From Antiquaquibacter metalliresistens (lineage in GTDB: Bacteria > Actinomycetota > Actinomycetes > Actinomycetales > Microbacteriaceae): 64,000 bases of DNA. The stretch lies in contig NZ_JARGEM010000005.1 of NCBI RefSeq assembly GCF_029211225.1, positions 1 through 64,000 of the forward strand. The letters are read 5' to 3'. Of this stretch, positions 1 to 10,049 are shown piece by piece; within the stretch, counting starts at the first letter, position 1; each line of letters opens with the position of its first letter. A program made the position numbers and the translations under genes. The notes under the pieces were generated by a model. The model saw only the letters and a list, made by a program, of their open reading frames with translations. It was not told where the DNA came from and did not search any database.

Positions 1-37
1 CGAGGAGGTGGCGATCCCGGAACTGACCGCGGCATAA
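1..37 (+). CDS. 3' end of an unidentified gene (partial)
   Basis: The first bases read as the last eleven codons of an open frame starting at position 2 (EEVAIPELTAA) and closed by TAA at 35-37. It lies six bases before the stop of the convergent SDR gene, which fits a real gene end. The fragment is too short to identify, and a chance open frame cannot be excluded. Confidence 0.35.
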   Translation, partial: EEVAIPELTAA

Positions 38-42
38 TCAAC

Positions 43-840
43 TCAGCTAGATCTCGCACGGTGTCCAGAAACTCCACCACTCAGCGGGACGTCACCCCCC
101 GGAAGGGCGATCCACTGCTCGTAGGTGATGGTGCCGCGCGGTGCGTCGGCGCCGGCCAGCAGCTCGTCGCCGGTGAGGTTCTCGCCGAAATAGATGCCGG
201 CGGGGTCGGCGATCACCGTGCGCTCGTCGTGTCGTGCGGCGAGGCGGCGTCCGACGATGTCGGCGAAGGTGAACACCTCCGGTCCCGCGATCTCCACAAC
301 GCCGTTCACGGGCTCGTGCGCCGCGGCCGCGGCGACCGCGAGCGCGACATCCGCGGCGGCGACCGGCTGGATGTTCGCCTGCGGCACGCGCACCACGCCG
401 TCGACCGTTCCCGAGTCCGCGATGCCGACCAGGAACTCGAGGAACTGGGTCGCGTGCACGATCGTGAACGGCACGCCACCCTCACGGATGAGCCGTTCCT
501 GCTCGACCTTGGCGCGCATGTATCCCGATGCGGCGAGATGCTCGGAACCGACGATCGACAGCGCGACGACGTGGCCGACCCCGGCCGCCTTCGCGGCCTC
601 GAGCAGGTTGGTCGTGCCGGCGCGGAAGAAGGCCATGACGTCGTCATCCGCGAACGACGGGGAGTTGGAGACGTCGACGACCACCTGGGCTCCGGCGAGC
701 GCCTCGGCGAGCCCTTCGCCGGTGACAGCATCGACGCCCGAGTTAGGCGAGGCTGCGACGACCTCGTGACCGTGGGCGGCGAGGTGTCCGACGACCTGGG
801 ATCCGATGAGGCCGGTGCCTCCGATGACGACGATCTTCAT
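43..840 (-). CDS. SDR family NAD(P)-binding oxidoreductase, NmrA-like
   Basis: A 265-residue protein with an atypical short-chain dehydrogenase fold. The N-terminus has a beta strand and the dinucleotide-binding motif GGTGLIG at residues 7-13. A YxxxK pair (Y107, K111) lies in SGYMRAKVE. The rest resembles NmrA/NAD(P)H-binding proteins, which often act as quinone or flavin reductases or redox sensors; the substrate is unknown. The ATG start at 840 has a GGAG about five bases upstream. The open frame extends further 5', but that part is low complexity and lies over the DUF1622 gene on the other strand. No operon partner is visible, so it is probably monocistronic. Confidence 0.75.
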   Translation of the reverse strand: MKIVVIGGTGLIGSQVVGHLAAHGHEVVAASPNSGVDAVTGEGLAEALAGAQVVVDVSNSPSFADDDVMAFFRAGTTNLLEAAKAAGVGHVVALSIVGSEHLAASGYMRAKVEQERLIREGGVPFTIVHATQFLEFLVGIADSGTVDGVVRVPQANIQPVAAADVALAVAAAAAHEPVNGVVEIAGPEVFTFADIVGRRLAARHDERTVIADPAGIYFGENLTGDELLAGADAPRGTITYEQWIALPGGDVPLSGGVSGHRARSS

Positions 841-958
841 GATGCTCCGTTTCCGGCGGCGTCGACCGCCGCTCTCATCAGAGAGACCGGGCGAGGTTCG
901 GATCTGTGACAACGACCCCGGCGGTGTCGACGGCCTAGGGATGGCGCATCCGCGGCGA

Positions 959-970
959 TAGGGTGACGGC
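959..970 (+). promoter_or_regulatory. Leaderless -10 element of the DUF1622 gene
   Basis: TAGGGT at 959-964, then six bases, then the ATG at 971. With the usual 6-7 base spacing from the -10 to the transcript start, the start codon would be at or next to +1. No Shine-Dalgarno sequence is present. Confidence 0.5.
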
Positions 971-1372
971 ATGACCGAGTTCTTCGTGATCGTCACCGCC
1001 GCGTTCGAGGTGCTCGGCGTGAGCGCGATGGCCGTCGGCATCCTCGTGGCCGTCGTGCTCGCGATCCGCTCCTGGGTGCGTTCGCACGACGGCAGGGTCG
1101 CCTTCAAGACCCTGCGCGACTCGATCGGGCTCGTGATCCTGCTCGGCCTGGAGATCCTGGTCGCCGCCGATCTGGTGCGCACGGTGACCTCGACGCCGGA
1201 GCTGACCGATGCGCTCGTGCTCGCGATCATCGTGCTCATTCGCACGGTGCTGAGCTTCTCGCTGCAGATCGAGATCGAGGGGGTTGCGCCATGGAAGCGC
1301 GCCCTGCTGACGAGCCCGCAGCTCATGGCGCGGGCCGCCAAGGGCAAGGCCGGCGGCGACACGGCAGAATAG
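971..1372 (+). CDS. DUF1622 family integral membrane protein
   Basis: A 133-residue protein with three hydrophobic segments at roughly residues 4-30, 56-75 and 84-105. Between the first two is a basic linker ending in the FKTLRDSIG motif I associate with DUF1622. Family members are small inner-membrane proteins of unknown function. The stop codon (1370-1372) is five bases before glmU, so co-transcription with glmU is likely. Length is normal for the family. Confidence is good for the family and nil for a molecular role. Confidence 0.75.
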   Translation: MTEFFVIVTAAFEVLGVSAMAVGILVAVVLAIRSWVRSHDGRVAFKTLRDSIGLVILLGLEILVAADLVRTVTSTPELTDALVLAIIVLIRTVLSFSLQIEIEGVAPWKRALLTSPQLMARAAKGKAGGDTAE

Positions 1373-1376
1373 CCTC

Positions 1377-2813
1377 ATGACCGACCAGCGCCTCGCCGTC
1401 ATCGTCCTCGCCGCAGGTCAGGGCACTCGCATGAAGTCCTCGCGACCCAAGGTGCTGCACGCGCTCGCCGGCCGCTCGCTCGTCGGTCACGTGCTCGCGA
1501 CCGCGCAGGAGCTCCACCCCACGCACGTCGTCGCCGTCGTGCGCCACGAGCGGGATGCCGTCGTCGAGACCATCAGCGAGCTCGCGCCGTCCGCGATCAT
1601 CGTCGACCAGGACGAGGTGCCCGGCACCGGTCGTGCGGTCGAGATCGCCATCGACGCCCTGCCGGCCGGCTTCGAGGGCGACGTCGTCGTGGTCTCCGGC
1701 GACGTGCCGCTGCTGGATGCCACGACCCTCGCCGACCTCATCGAGCGCCACCGCGCCGCCAAGGCCGCCGCCACCGTGCTCTCGGCGATCATGGACGACG
1801 CCACCGGTTACGGACGCGTCGTGCGCACCGCCGCGGGCGACGTCGACCGCATCGTCGAGCAGCGCGATGCGAGCGACGACGAGCTCGCGATCACCGAGGT
1901 CAACTCCGGCACCTACGTCTTCGCCCTCACACCGCTGCGTGAGCAGCTGGCGCTGGTGACCACCCAGAACTCGCAGGGAGAGAAGTACCTCACCGATGTG
2001 ATCGGGCTCCTGCGCGCCACCGGCGCCGCCGTCGCAGCGCTCCCGGTGCGTGACGGCTGGCGGGTCGCCGGCGTCAACGACCGCGTGCAGCTGGCGGAGG
2101 CCGCCCGCCGCATGAACGAGCTCATCGTGCGCCGCTGGCAGCTCGAGGGCGTCACCGTCGACGACCCGGCGACCACCTGGATCGACGCCGACGTGACGCT
2201 CGCCGAAGATGTGCACCTGCTGCCGGGCGTGCAGCTCAAGGGCGCGACGAAGGTCGACCGCGGGGCGAGCATCGGTCCGGACTCCACGCTGACCGACACC
2301 GAGGTCGGCGAGGATGCCACGGTGCGGCGCACCGACGCGACGCTCGCGGTGATCGGGGCCCGGGCATCCGTCGGCCCCTGGTCGTACCTGCGACCGGGCA
2401 CGTATCTCGGCGAGGGCGGCAAGATCGGCACCTTCGTGGAGACGAAGAACTCGACCATCGGCGCGGGCAGCAAGGTGCCCCACCTGAGCTACATCGGCGA
2501 CACCGAGGTCGGTGACGGGGCGAACATCGGTGCCGGCACGATCACCGCCAACTACGACGGCGTGAACAAGCACCGCACCATCGTGGGCTCGCACGTGCGC
2601 ACCGGCTCGCACAACGTGTTCGTCGCCCCCGTTACAATCGGTGATGGAGCCTATACAGGTGCCGGGACGGTGGTCCGCAAGGACGTGCCGGCCGGGTCTC
2701 TGGCGATCAACGTGGCTCCGCAGCGCAACATGAGCGGCTGGGTCAGAGCCAATCGGGCGGGCACTGCTGCGGCGGATGCCGCGGCGGCGGCCGGCGCCGA
2801 GTCCGAGGCCTAG
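1377..2813 (+). CDS. glmU: Bifunctional N-acetylglucosamine-1-phosphate uridyltransferase / glucosamine-1-phosphate acetyltransferase
   Basis: This enzyme makes UDP-GlcNAc for peptidoglycan: it acetylates glucosamine-1-phosphate with acetyl-CoA, then couples it to UTP, in the cytoplasm. The 478 residues show the N-terminal pyrophosphorylase motif LAAGQGTRMKS at about residues 11-21 and GDVPLL near 105. A left-handed beta-helix with hexapeptide repeats follows, containing KIGTFVETKN and IGAGTITANYDG. Length is normal; the Ala-rich tail is typical of actinobacteria. A near-consensus hexamer CAGAAT at 1365-1370 ends seven bases before the ATG. prs follows after 36 bases, an order common in bacteria. 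Confidence 0.96.
   Translation: MTDQRLAVIVLAAGQGTRMKSSRPKVLHALAGRSLVGHVLATAQELHPTHVVAVVRHERDAVVETISELAPSAIIVDQDEVPGTGRAVEIAIDALPAGFEGDVVVVSGDVPLLDATTLADLIERHRAAKAAATVLSAIMDDATGYGRVVRTAAGDVDRIVEQRDASDDELAITEVNSGTYVFALTPLREQLALVTTQNSQGEKYLTDVIGLLRATGAAVAALPVRDGWRVAGVNDRVQLAEAARRMNELIVRRWQLEGVTVDDPATTWIDADVTLAEDVHLLPGVQLKGATKVDRGASIGPDSTLTDTEVGEDATVRRTDATLAVIGARASVGPWSYLRPGTYLGEGGKIGTFVETKNSTIGAGSKVPHLSYIGDTEVGDGANIGAGTITANYDGVNKHRTIVGSHVRTGSHNVFVAPVTIGDGAYTGAGTVVRKDVPAGSLAINVAPQRNMSGWVRANRAGTAAADAAAAAGAESEA
2633..2638 (+). promoter_or_regulatory. Possible internal -10 element within glmU
   Basis: TACAAT lies in an unusually A/T-rich stretch of the glmU frame that uses locally rare codons (GTT ACA ATC, GGA, TAT ACA). 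A promoter here would transcribe prs separately from glmU. No convincing -35 element is visible, so this is speculative. Confidence 0.2.
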
Positions 2814-2849
2814 CGACACCGCCGGTTACCGGCAGAGAGAGCGGGAACC

Positions 2850-3827
2850 GTGTCCGAGATCAAGATCACCGGACAGAAACGGCTCGTGATCGTCACGGGC
2901 CGGGCCCATCCCCAACTCGCCGAGGACATCGCGCGCGAACTCGAGACCGAGATCGTGCACACGGATGCCCGCACCTTCGCCAACGGCGAGATCTATGCGC
3001 GCTACGACGAGAGCGTGCGCGGTTGCGACGCCTTCGTCATCCAGTCGCACACCAGCCCGATCAACGAGTGGCTCATGGAGCAGCTCATCATGGTGGACGC
3101 CCTCAAGCGCGCCTCCGCCAAGCGCATCACCGTCGTGAGCCCGTTCTATCCCTACGCTCGCCAGGACAAGAAGGGCCGCGGTCGCGAGCCGATCAGCGCC
3201 CGCCTGGTCGCGGACCTCTACAAGGCCGCCGGGGCCAACCGCATCATGAGCGTCGACCTGCACGCCGCGCAGATCCAGGGCTTCTTCGACGGCCCCGTCG
3301 ACCACCTGTTCGCGATGCCCGTGCTGCTCGAGCACTTCCAGAGGCAGCTCGACCCCGCCACCCTCACGGTGGTCTCGCCCGACATGGGGCGCGTGCGCGT
3401 GGCCGACATCTGGAGCGACAAGCTGGGGGCGCCGCTGGCGATCATCCACAAGCGACGCGACCCGCTCATCCCGAACCAGGTCTCGGTGCATGAGATCGTC
3501 GGTGAGGTGGCCGGCCGCGTCTGCCTGCTCGTCGACGACATGATCGACACCGGTCGCACGATCGTGAAGGCGGCCGAGGCGCTCAAGGCCAACGGGGCCA
3601 CGGCCGTCGTGGTCGCGGCGACGCACGCGATCTTCTCGGATCCCGCGACCGAGATCCTGCAGAGCGAGTACATCGACTCGGTCGTCGTCACCGACACGCT
3701 GCCGGTGCCGGAGGAGAAGCGCTGGGACCGCCTGACTATCCTGCCGATCGCCCCGCTCATCGCCCGCGCCATCCACGAGGTCTTCGACGACGGCTCCGTC
3801 ACGAGCATGTTCGACGGGGCGGCGTGA
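2850..3827 (+). CDS. prs: Ribose-phosphate pyrophosphokinase (PRPP synthetase)
   Basis: It makes PRPP from ribose-5-phosphate and ATP, feeding purine, pyrimidine, histidine, tryptophan and NAD synthesis. The 325-residue protein has the class I features: a catalytic region RQDKKGRGREPIS in the first half, the Mg-binding area VDLHAAQIQGFF, the flexible KRRD loop, and the PRPP-binding loop VDDMIDTGRT at about residues 228-237. The GTG start is preceded by a purine-rich GAGAGCGGGA. The stop overlaps the GTG of the next gene as GTGA, so the acyl-CoA ligases are probably translationally coupled to prs. Confidence 0.96.
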   Translation: MSEIKITGQKRLVIVTGRAHPQLAEDIARELETEIVHTDARTFANGEIYARYDESVRGCDAFVIQSHTSPINEWLMEQLIMVDALKRASAKRITVVSPFYPYARQDKKGRGREPISARLVADLYKAAGANRIMSVDLHAAQIQGFFDGPVDHLFAMPVLLEHFQRQLDPATLTVVSPDMGRVRVADIWSDKLGAPLAIIHKRRDPLIPNQVSVHEIVGEVAGRVCLLVDDMIDTGRTIVKAAEALKANGATAVVVAATHAIFSDPATEILQSEYIDSVVVTDTLPVPEEKRWDRLTILPIAPLIARAIHEVFDDGSVTSMFDGAA

Positions 3828-5548
3828 CCGTGTCCGACTACTCGCCGCCGCGTCCCTGGCTCACGTCGTACGCCGAGGGGGTGCCGTCGGAGATCGAGCT
3901 GCCGACCGGGTCGCTCTACGATCTCGTCGCCGAGTCCGTGCAGCAGTACCCGAAGCATGTCGCGCTCGAGTTCTTCGGGCGCGAGACCACGTACGCCGAG
4001 CTGGGTGAGCAGATCGATCGCGCCGCCGAGGGCTTGCGGCTGCTGGGCGTGCAGAAGGGCGACCCGGTCGCGATCGTGCTGCCGAACTGCCCGCAGCACA
4101 TCGTCGCGTTCTACGCGGTGTTGCGGCTGGGCGCCATCGTCGTCGAGCACAACCCGCTCTACACGCCGCGTGAGCTGCGCCACCAGTTCGAGGATCACGG
4201 CGCGAAGGTCGCGATCGCGTGGGACAAGACGGTCGAGACCATCCAGGCCTTCCCGGCGGATGTCGCGGTCGAGGCCATCATCTCGATCGACGTCACACGG
4301 GCCATGCCCCTCGTCACGCGCGCACTGCTGCGGCTGCCGATCGCGAAGGCGCGCGAATCGCGCGCCGCGCTCACCACGAAGGTGCGCGGCACCATCACGT
4401 GGTCGAAGCTGCTCGAAGCCGAGCCCATCAAGCCCGCGATCTTCAAGCCGGCCGCCGACGATGTGGCCCTCATCCAGTACACCAGCGGCACCACCGGCTT
4501 CCCGAAGGGTGCGACCCTCACCCACCTGAACCTCAACACGAACGCCGCCCAGGCCCGCGCGTGGGTGCCGACCGTCCAGCGCGGCACCGCGGTCGTCTAC
4601 GCCGTGCTGCCGATGTTCCACGCCTATGGCCTGACACTGTGCCTCACGTTCGCGATGAGCATGGGATCGCGCCTCGTGCTCTTCCCGCGCTTCGACCCGG
4701 ACCTCGTGCTGCCGGTGATCAAGAAGCATCCCGCCACGTTCCTGCCCGCGGTGCCGCCGATCTACGAGCGTCTCACCGCCGCCGCGGACGAGCGCGGCGT
4801 CTCGCTCAAGGGCATCGAGATCGCCATCTCCGGGGCGATGCCGCTGTCGGCGAGCGTCGTCGAGCCCTGGGAGGCGCGCACCGGCGGCTATCTCGTCGAG
4901 GGCTACGGCCTGAGCGAGACGAGCCCGGTGCTCATGGCCAACCCCGTGGGTCCGACGCGTCGGGCGGGCACCGTCGGTCTGCCGTTGCCGAACACGGAGT
5001 GCCGCGTCGTCGACCCGGACCAGCCGACGGTGGACGTGAAGCCCGGCGAACGCGGTGAGCTCATCGTGCGCGGCCCGCAGGTGTTCAGCGGGTACTGGAA
5101 GAAGCCGGAGGAGACCGCTGCGGTCTTCGTGCCCGCCGACGACGACGGCGCGGACTGGTTCCGCACCGGTGACATCGTCACGATCGACGCGGACGGCTTC
5201 GTGACGATCGTCGACCGCATCAAGGAGCTCATCATCACCGGTGGGTTCAACGTGGCGCCGAGCGAGGTCGAAGAGGCACTGCGCCAGCATCCCTCGATCG
5301 CGGATGTCGCGGTCGTCGGCCTGCCCTCGGAGCACTCCGGTGAAGACGTGGTCGCCGCCGTCGTGCTCGCCCCCGGTGCGAGCCTCGACGAGGACGGCAT
5401 CCGTCAGTTCGCGCGCGACAACCTGACGCCGTACAAGGTGCCCAAGCGCGTGATCGCCGTCGACGAGCTGCCGAAGTCGCTCATCGGCAAGGTGCTGCGT
5501 CGCAACGTGCGCGACAACATCATGAACGCGGACCCCCTCGAGCGCTGA
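3824..5548 (+). CDS. Long-chain fatty acid-CoA ligase, copy 1 of a tandem pair
   Basis: An ANL-superfamily AMP-forming enzyme that would activate a fatty acid with ATP and load it onto CoA. The 574-residue protein has the P-loop YTSGTTGFPKGA at about 223-234, the YGLSETSPV motif, the hinge region [15 protein letters not shown], and the C-terminal lysine motif SLIGKVLRR. Length is typical of FadD. It overlaps prs by four bases at its start and shares one base with the next, paralogous ligase. Block 3959-4243 is almost identical in DNA to 5668-5952 (see findings). Substrate chain length cannot be read from sequence. Confidence 0.9.
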   Translation: MTVSDYSPPRPWLTSYAEGVPSEIELPTGSLYDLVAESVQQYPKHVALEFFGRETTYAELGEQIDRAAEGLRLLGVQKGDPVAIVLPNCPQHIVAFYAVLRLGAIVVEHNPLYTPRELRHQFEDHGAKVAIAWDKTVETIQAFPADVAVEAIISIDVTRAMPLVTRALLRLPIAKARESRAALTTKVRGTITWSKLLEAEPIKPAIFKPAADDVALIQYTSGTTGFPKGATLTHLNLNTNAAQARAWVPTVQRGTAVVYAVLPMFHAYGLTLCLTFAMSMGSRLVLFPRFDPDLVLPVIKKHPATFLPAVPPIYERLTAAADERGVSLKGIEIAISGAMPLSASVVEPWEARTGGYLVEGYGLSETSPVLMANPVGPTRRAGTVGLPLPNTECRVVDPDQPTVDVKPGERGELIVRGPQVFSGYWKKPEETAAVFVPADDDGADWFRTGDIVTIDADGFVTIVDRIKELIITGGFNVAPSEVEEALRQHPSIADVAVVGLPSEHSGEDVVAAVVLAPGASLDEDGIRQFARDNLTPYKVPKRVIAVDELPKSLIGKVLRRNVRDNIMNADPLER

Positions 5549-7248
5549 TGGCGACGGAACGACCCTGGCTCGCGCAGTACGCGCCCGGGGTGCCGCACGA
5601 GATCGTCGTGCCGGGCGGTTCGCTCTGCGATCTCCTCGCCTCATCCGTCGAGGAGTTCGGCGGCAAGGTCGCGCTCGAGTTCTTCGGTCGCGAGACGACC
5701 TACGCCGAGCTGGGTGAGCAGGTCGATCGCGCCGCCGAGGGCCTGCGGCTGCTGGGCGTGCAGAAGGGCGACCCGGTCGCGATCGTGCTGCCGAACTGCC
5801 CGCAGCACATCGTCGCGTTCTACGCGGTGCTGCGGCTGGGCGCCATCGTCGTCGAGCACAACCCGCTCTACACGCCGCGTGAGCTGCGCCACCAGTTCGA
5901 GGATCACGGCGCGAAGGTCGCGATCGCGTGGGACAAGACCGTCGAGACCATCCGGGCCTTTCCCGACGACACCGCCGTCGAACAGCTCATCTCGGTGGAC
6001 ATCACCCGCGGCATGCCGCTTCGTACTCGCCTGCTGCTGCGGCTGCCGATCGCGAAGGCCCGCGCCTCCCGCGCCGCCCTCACGACCGCGGTCCACGGCG
6101 CGATCCGTTGGGAGACGATCGTCGGGGCACCGCCGGTGGCGGACGCGATCGAACGGCCGACGGCACGGGATGTCGCGGTCATCCAGTACACCAGCGGCAC
6201 GACCGCCGAGCCCAAGGGCGCGATCCTCACGCATGCCAACCTCATGGCCAATGCGGCGCAGGGGCGAGCGTGGCTGCCCTCGATCGTTCCCGGAGCCGCC
6301 GTCGTCTACGCGGTGCTCCCCATGTTCCACGCCTACGGCATGACCCTGTGCCTGACGTTCTCGATGAGCATCGGCGCTCGGCTCGTGCTGTTCCCGAAGT
6401 TCGACACCGACCTCGTGCTCGAGGTGGCCAAGCGCCGGCTGCCGACCTTCCTTCCCGCCGTGCCGCCGATCTACGAACGGCTTCTCGACGCGGCGGCGGC
6501 CAAGGGCATCTCCCTCGAGGGCATCGAGACCGCGCTCTCGGGGGCCATGCCGTTGCCCGCGGAACTCATCCGGCGATGGGAGCGGGCGACGGGCGGCTAT
6601 CTCGTGGAGGGCTACGGGCTCTCCGAGACCTCGCCGGTGCTGATCGGCAACCCGATCGGTCCGAGCCGGCGCCCGGGCGCGATCGGCGTGCCGTTCCCGA
6701 ACACCGATATCAGGGTGGTCGACCCGGAGCATCCGACGATCGATCGCGCCCCCGGTGAGCAGGGCGAGCTCATCGCCCGCGGGCCCCAGGTGTTCTCCGG
6801 GTACTGGGACAATCCGCAGGCGACCGCCGAGGCCTTCGTCTCGGCCACCGACGGCGGCGCGGACTGGTTCCGCACCGGCGACATCGTCACCGTCGACGCG
6901 GACGGCTTCGTCACGATCGTCGACCGCATCAAGGAGCTCATCATCACGGGTGGGTTCAACGTGGCGCCGAGCGAGGTCGAGGAGGTGCTGCTGCGGCATC
7001 CGAGCATCGCCGACGCCGCGGTCGTGGGTCTGCCGGGCGCCCACAGTGGGGAGGACGTGGTGGCGGTCGTCGTGCTCGCACCCGGCGCGAGACTCGACGA
7101 GGCCGGCATCCGTGAGTTCGCGCGCGACACCCTCGCGGCCTACAAGGTGCCCAAGCGTGTGATCGCCGTCGACGAGCTGCCGAAGTCGCTCATCGGCAAG
7201 GTGCTGCGCAAGAAGGTGCGCGACGATCTGATCGCGGGCCGAGCCTAG
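5548..7248 (+). CDS. Long-chain fatty acid-CoA ligase, copy 2 of a tandem pair
   Basis: A 566-residue paralogue of the preceding gene, with P-loop [36 protein letters not shown] and the C-terminal SLIGKVLRK lysine motif. All catalytic motifs are intact in both copies, so neither looks like a decaying duplicate. The A of its ATG is the last base of the upstream TGA, which implies coupled translation. Divergence is uneven: some blocks are nearly identical at the DNA level while the acceptor-pocket region differs, so the copies may have different acyl preferences (inference). The stop overlaps the convergent membrane-protein gene by four bases. Confidence 0.9.
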   Translation: MATERPWLAQYAPGVPHEIVVPGGSLCDLLASSVEEFGGKVALEFFGRETTYAELGEQVDRAAEGLRLLGVQKGDPVAIVLPNCPQHIVAFYAVLRLGAIVVEHNPLYTPRELRHQFEDHGAKVAIAWDKTVETIRAFPDDTAVEQLISVDITRGMPLRTRLLLRLPIAKARASRAALTTAVHGAIRWETIVGAPPVADAIERPTARDVAVIQYTSGTTAEPKGAILTHANLMANAAQGRAWLPSIVPGAAVVYAVLPMFHAYGMTLCLTFSMSIGARLVLFPKFDTDLVLEVAKRRLPTFLPAVPPIYERLLDAAAAKGISLEGIETALSGAMPLPAELIRRWERATGGYLVEGYGLSETSPVLIGNPIGPSRRPGAIGVPFPNTDIRVVDPEHPTIDRAPGEQGELIARGPQVFSGYWDNPQATAEAFVSATDGGADWFRTGDIVTVDADGFVTIVDRIKELIITGGFNVAPSEVEEVLLRHPSIADAAVVGLPGAHSGEDVVAVVVLAPGARLDEAGIREFARDTLAAYKVPKRVIAVDELPKSLIGKVLRKKVRDDLIAGRA

Positions 7249-7616
7249 GAGTTCTCGAGCGGCGCCTGCGGCAAGCGCGCACCGCCGGGGATCAGCCCCA
7301 GCGCACGCACCAACACCTGGTCGCCGTCGAAGTCGATCGCGTAGCAGTTCCAGCCCATGCCTGCGGCGCTGACCAATTCGAAGCGCGCCGAGGCTGCGGT
7401 CGAGCCGGGCGCGAGCACGGCGACGTAGGTCGCGCAAGCGCGTTCGGCGGTGCGCTGCGCCGTGCCCATCGTCACCAGGATGCCCGGCAGCAGCAGCGCG
7501 ACGAGTCCGAGCACCACGACCACGCGCATCACGGTGGTGAGGTGACGGCTGCGCAGCGGCTTCTCGTGCGGCACATAGCCGGAGAGCTCGGGCTCGTCGT
7601 CGTACATCGCTGCCAT
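7245..7616 (-). CDS. Small membrane protein of unknown function
   Basis: A 123-residue protein with an acidic N-terminus, a basic segment (HEKPLRSRH), one transmembrane helix at about residues 28-50, and an outer domain with two cysteines (RACATYV and MGWNCYAI) that could pair. I do not recognise a family. I chose the MAAMYDDE start at 7616; a second ATG at 7607 is equally plausible. The longer upstream frame is unsupported. It converges on the acyl-CoA ligase with a four-base overlap of stops. Confidence 0.6.
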   Translation of the reverse strand: MAAMYDDEPELSGYVPHEKPLRSRHLTTVMRVVVVLGLVALLLPGILVTMGTAQRTAERACATYVAVLAPGSTAASARFELVSAAGMGWNCYAIDFDGDQVLVRALGLIPGGARLPQAPLENS

Positions 7617-7666
7617 TGTCGCACCGCTGGTCGGGTGATGCCCCACATCGGTCGCCCTTCGCTCGA

Positions 7667-7677
7667 CTGTCCGACCT
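7667..7677. promoter_or_regulatory. Weak FadR-type half-match upstream of the fucose dehydrogenase
   Basis: CTGTCCGACCT keeps the GT-NNN-AC core of the FadR-subfamily operator pattern but not its outer T and A. It is about 100 bases upstream of the aldo/keto reductase start. Listed only because a better match sits beside the regulator gene at 10782-10796. Confidence 0.2.
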
Positions 7678-7773
7678 TTCACCGAAAATATGCGGCACAG
7701 GCGGCATTTGCGGGTCGGGACGGCCCGATACATCTGATCAATCTGCTAGGCTCCTCGGGTCGGAAGGAACTCC

Positions 7774-8751
7774 ATGCGCACACGTGCGACGGCGCGCGGT
7801 CTGCAACTCACCGAGCTCGGTCTCGGTGCCGCCCAACTGGGCAACCTGTATCGGGTGACACCGGATGCGGACGTTGCCGCCGCGATCGACACGGCATGGG
7901 ATGCCGGCATCCGCTACTTCGACACCGCACCCCACTACGGCGTCGGTCTGTCGGAACGTCGGCTCGGGGAGCAGCTGCGATCGCGGCCGCGCGACGAGTA
8001 CGTGATCTCCACGAAGGTCGGCCGACTGCTGGTGCCGAGTCCCGAAACGGCGCACGAGCGCGACGGACAGGGCTTCGACGTGCCGGCCGATCCGCGCCGG
8101 GAGTGGGACTTCAGCCGGGACGGCATCCTGCGCTCGGTGGAGGACTCGCTGCGCCGCACCGGACTCGACCGGTTCGACATCCTCTATCTGCACGATCCCG
8201 ACGACCACTTCGAGCAGGCCTCGACCGAGGGCATCGGGGCGTTGATCGAATTGCGCGAGCAGGGCGTGGTGCATGCCGTCGGGGCCGGCATGAACTTGGC
8301 GGCGCCGCTGGCCGAGTTGATCCGGCGAGCCGACATCGACCTGGTGATGTGCGCCGGCCGCTTCACGCTGGTCGACGGCACGGCCCTCGACGAGCTGCTG
8401 CCACTCGCGCAGCAGCGCGGCGTGGGCGTGGTCGCCGCGGCCGTCTACAACTCTGGTCTGCTCGGGCGCGACCGGCCATCGCCCGACGGCCTCTTCGACT
8501 ATCAGTCGGCGCCGACCGCGCTGCTGGAGCGCGTCCACCGCATCGCCGACATCTGCGAGGCGCATGGGGTGACCCTGCCCGCGGTGGCGATCGCCTATGT
8601 GCTGCGCCATCCCGCCGTGGTCAGCGTCGTGTTCGGCGGGCGCGGCCACGACCAGGTGCAGCAGACCATCGACCGGTACGAGACGCCCGTTCCCGATGCC
8701 GTGTGGGAGCAACTCGTCTCCGCCGGCCTGATCTCGGAGTTGCCAGCATGA
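7774..8751 (+). CDS. Aldo/keto reductase, probable L-fucose dehydrogenase
   Basis: It probably oxidises L-fucose at C1 to L-fuconolactone with NAD(P)+, the first step of non-phosphorylating fucose breakdown. The 325-residue TIM barrel keeps the AKR tetrad: D and Y in [11 protein letters not shown] in ISTKVGR, H in LYLHDPD. It resembles D-threo-aldose/L-fucose dehydrogenases. The ATG has a strong GGAAGGA 5' of it. The stop overlaps the ATG of the fuconate dehydratase gene (ATGA), tying it to the same pathway. Substrate assignment rests on these neighbours. Confidence 0.82.
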   Translation: MRTRATARGLQLTELGLGAAQLGNLYRVTPDADVAAAIDTAWDAGIRYFDTAPHYGVGLSERRLGEQLRSRPRDEYVISTKVGRLLVPSPETAHERDGQGFDVPADPRREWDFSRDGILRSVEDSLRRTGLDRFDILYLHDPDDHFEQASTEGIGALIELREQGVVHAVGAGMNLAAPLAELIRRADIDLVMCAGRFTLVDGTALDELLPLAQQRGVGVVAAAVYNSGLLGRDRPSPDGLFDYQSAPTALLERVHRIADICEAHGVTLPAVAIAYVLRHPAVVSVVFGGRGHDQVQQTIDRYETPVPDAVWEQLVSAGLISELPA

Positions 8752-10049
8752 CGACGATCACCGCGGTGACCGCCCATGACATCCGTTTCCCTACCTCTGC
8801 CAGCGCCGACGGGTCCGACGCGATGAACAAGGACGCGGACTATTCCGCCGCCTACGTCGTCGTGCACACCGACGATCCGACGCTCAAGGGCTACGGCTTC
8901 ACCTTCACGATCGGGCGTGGCAACGACCTCTGCGTCGAGGCGGCGCGGCAGCGCGGCATCCCGCTGGTCGGGCGCGAGGTCGAATCCTCCGTCGCCGATC
9001 TGGGCGGGGTCTACCGCGACCTGTCGAGCGATTCGCAGTTGCGCTGGCTCGGTCCGGAGAAGGGCGTGGAGCACCTCGCGATGGCCGCGGTGATGAACGC
9101 GATGTGGGACCTCGCCGCGCGGATGGCCGGCAAGCCGCTCTGGCGACTGCTGGCGGACATGACGCCGGAGCAGCTGGTGGATGCCGCCGACCTGCGCTAC
9201 CTGAGCGACGCCCTGACCCGCGACGAGGCGATCGCGATGCTCGCCGAGATGGCGCCGACGCGTCAAAACCGGATCGCCGACCTCGAGTCGCTTGGCGGCT
9301 ATCCCTGCTACACGACGAGCGCGGGTTGGCTCGGCTACAGCGACGAGAAGCTGCGGCGGCTGCTGCAGGAAGCGGTCGACGAGGGATACCGCCATGTGAA
9401 GCTCAAGGTCGGCGCGAACCTCGACGACGACGTGCGCCGCCTCGCCATCGCCCGCGAGGTGATCGGCTGGGACGCCAACCTCATGATCGACGCGAACCAG
9501 GTCTGGGACGTGCCGGAGGCGATCGAGTGGATGCGCGAGCTCGCGCAGTTCAAGCCACTCTGGATCGAGGAGCCGACCAGTCCCGACGACGTGCTCGGGC
9601 ACGCCGCGATCCGCAAGGCGGTCGCGCCGATCGGCGTCGCCACCGGCGAGCACGGTATGAACCGCGTGCTGTTCAAGCAGTTCTTCCAAGCCGAGGCGAT
9701 CGACTTCTGCCAGCTGGACTCGGCCCGACTGGCGAGCGTCAACGAGATCCTGTCCGTCTACCTGATGGCCAAGAAGTTCGGCGTGCCGGTGTGCCCGCAC
9801 GCGGGCGGCGTCGGCCTGTGCGAGCTGGTGCAGCACCTGTCGATCTTCGACTACGTATACGTGTCGGGTTCCCTCGAGAACCGGGTCACCGAGTTCGTCG
9901 ACCACCTTCACGAGCACTTCGTCGACCCGTGCATCGTCGAGAACGGGCACTACACGCTGCCATCGCAGCCGGGCTACAGCGCCGAGATGGTCGAGGCCTC
10001 CGTCGCCGAGTTCGGCTTTCCGAGCGGCTCCTACTGGGCGTCGCGGTAG
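8748..10049 (+). CDS. L-fuconate dehydratase (enolase superfamily)
   Basis: It dehydrates L-fuconate to 2-keto-3-deoxy-L-fuconate. The 433-residue protein closely matches the FucD/ENOSF1 type: an N-terminal cap with [20 protein letters not shown] and [25 protein letters not shown]; then the mandelate-racemase barrel with KLKVG (catalytic lysine), the metal ligands in [10 protein letters not shown] and [19 protein letters not shown], and [11 protein letters not shown]. This is the most specific substrate marker in the cluster. It is coupled to the upstream dehydrogenase by ATGA and overlaps the convergent regulator gene by 19 bases. Confidence 0.9.
   Translation: MTTITAVTAHDIRFPTSASADGSDAMNKDADYSAAYVVVHTDDPTLKGYGFTFTIGRGNDLCVEAARQRGIPLVGREVESSVADLGGVYRDLSSDSQLRWLGPEKGVEHLAMAAVMNAMWDLAARMAGKPLWRLLADMTPEQLVDAADLRYLSDALTRDEAIAMLAEMAPTRQNRIADLESLGGYPCYTTSAGWLGYSDEKLRRLLQEAVDEGYRHVKLKVGANLDDDVRRLAIAREVIGWDANLMIDANQVWDVPEAIEWMRELAQFKPLWIEEPTSPDDVLGHAAIRKAVAPIGVATGEHGMNRVLFKQFFQAEAIDFCQLDSARLASVNEILSVYLMAKKFGVPVCPHAGGVGLCELVQHLSIFDYVYVSGSLENRVTEFVDHLHEHFVDPCIVENGHYTLPSQPGYSAEMVEASVAEFGFPSGSYWASR

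Noticed and set aside
841-1362. 5' extension of the SDR gene
   Set aside because: Ser/Thr/Arg-rich sequence without family similarity, overlapping the DUF1622 gene; ATG 840 has a proper ribosome site and begins the Rossmann fold.
3218-5644. Very long minus-strand open frame opposite prs and the first acyl-CoA ligase
   Set aside because: It is Arg/His/Asp-rich low-complexity translation, typical of antisense frames in high-GC DNA, while the plus strand carries clear catalytic motifs.
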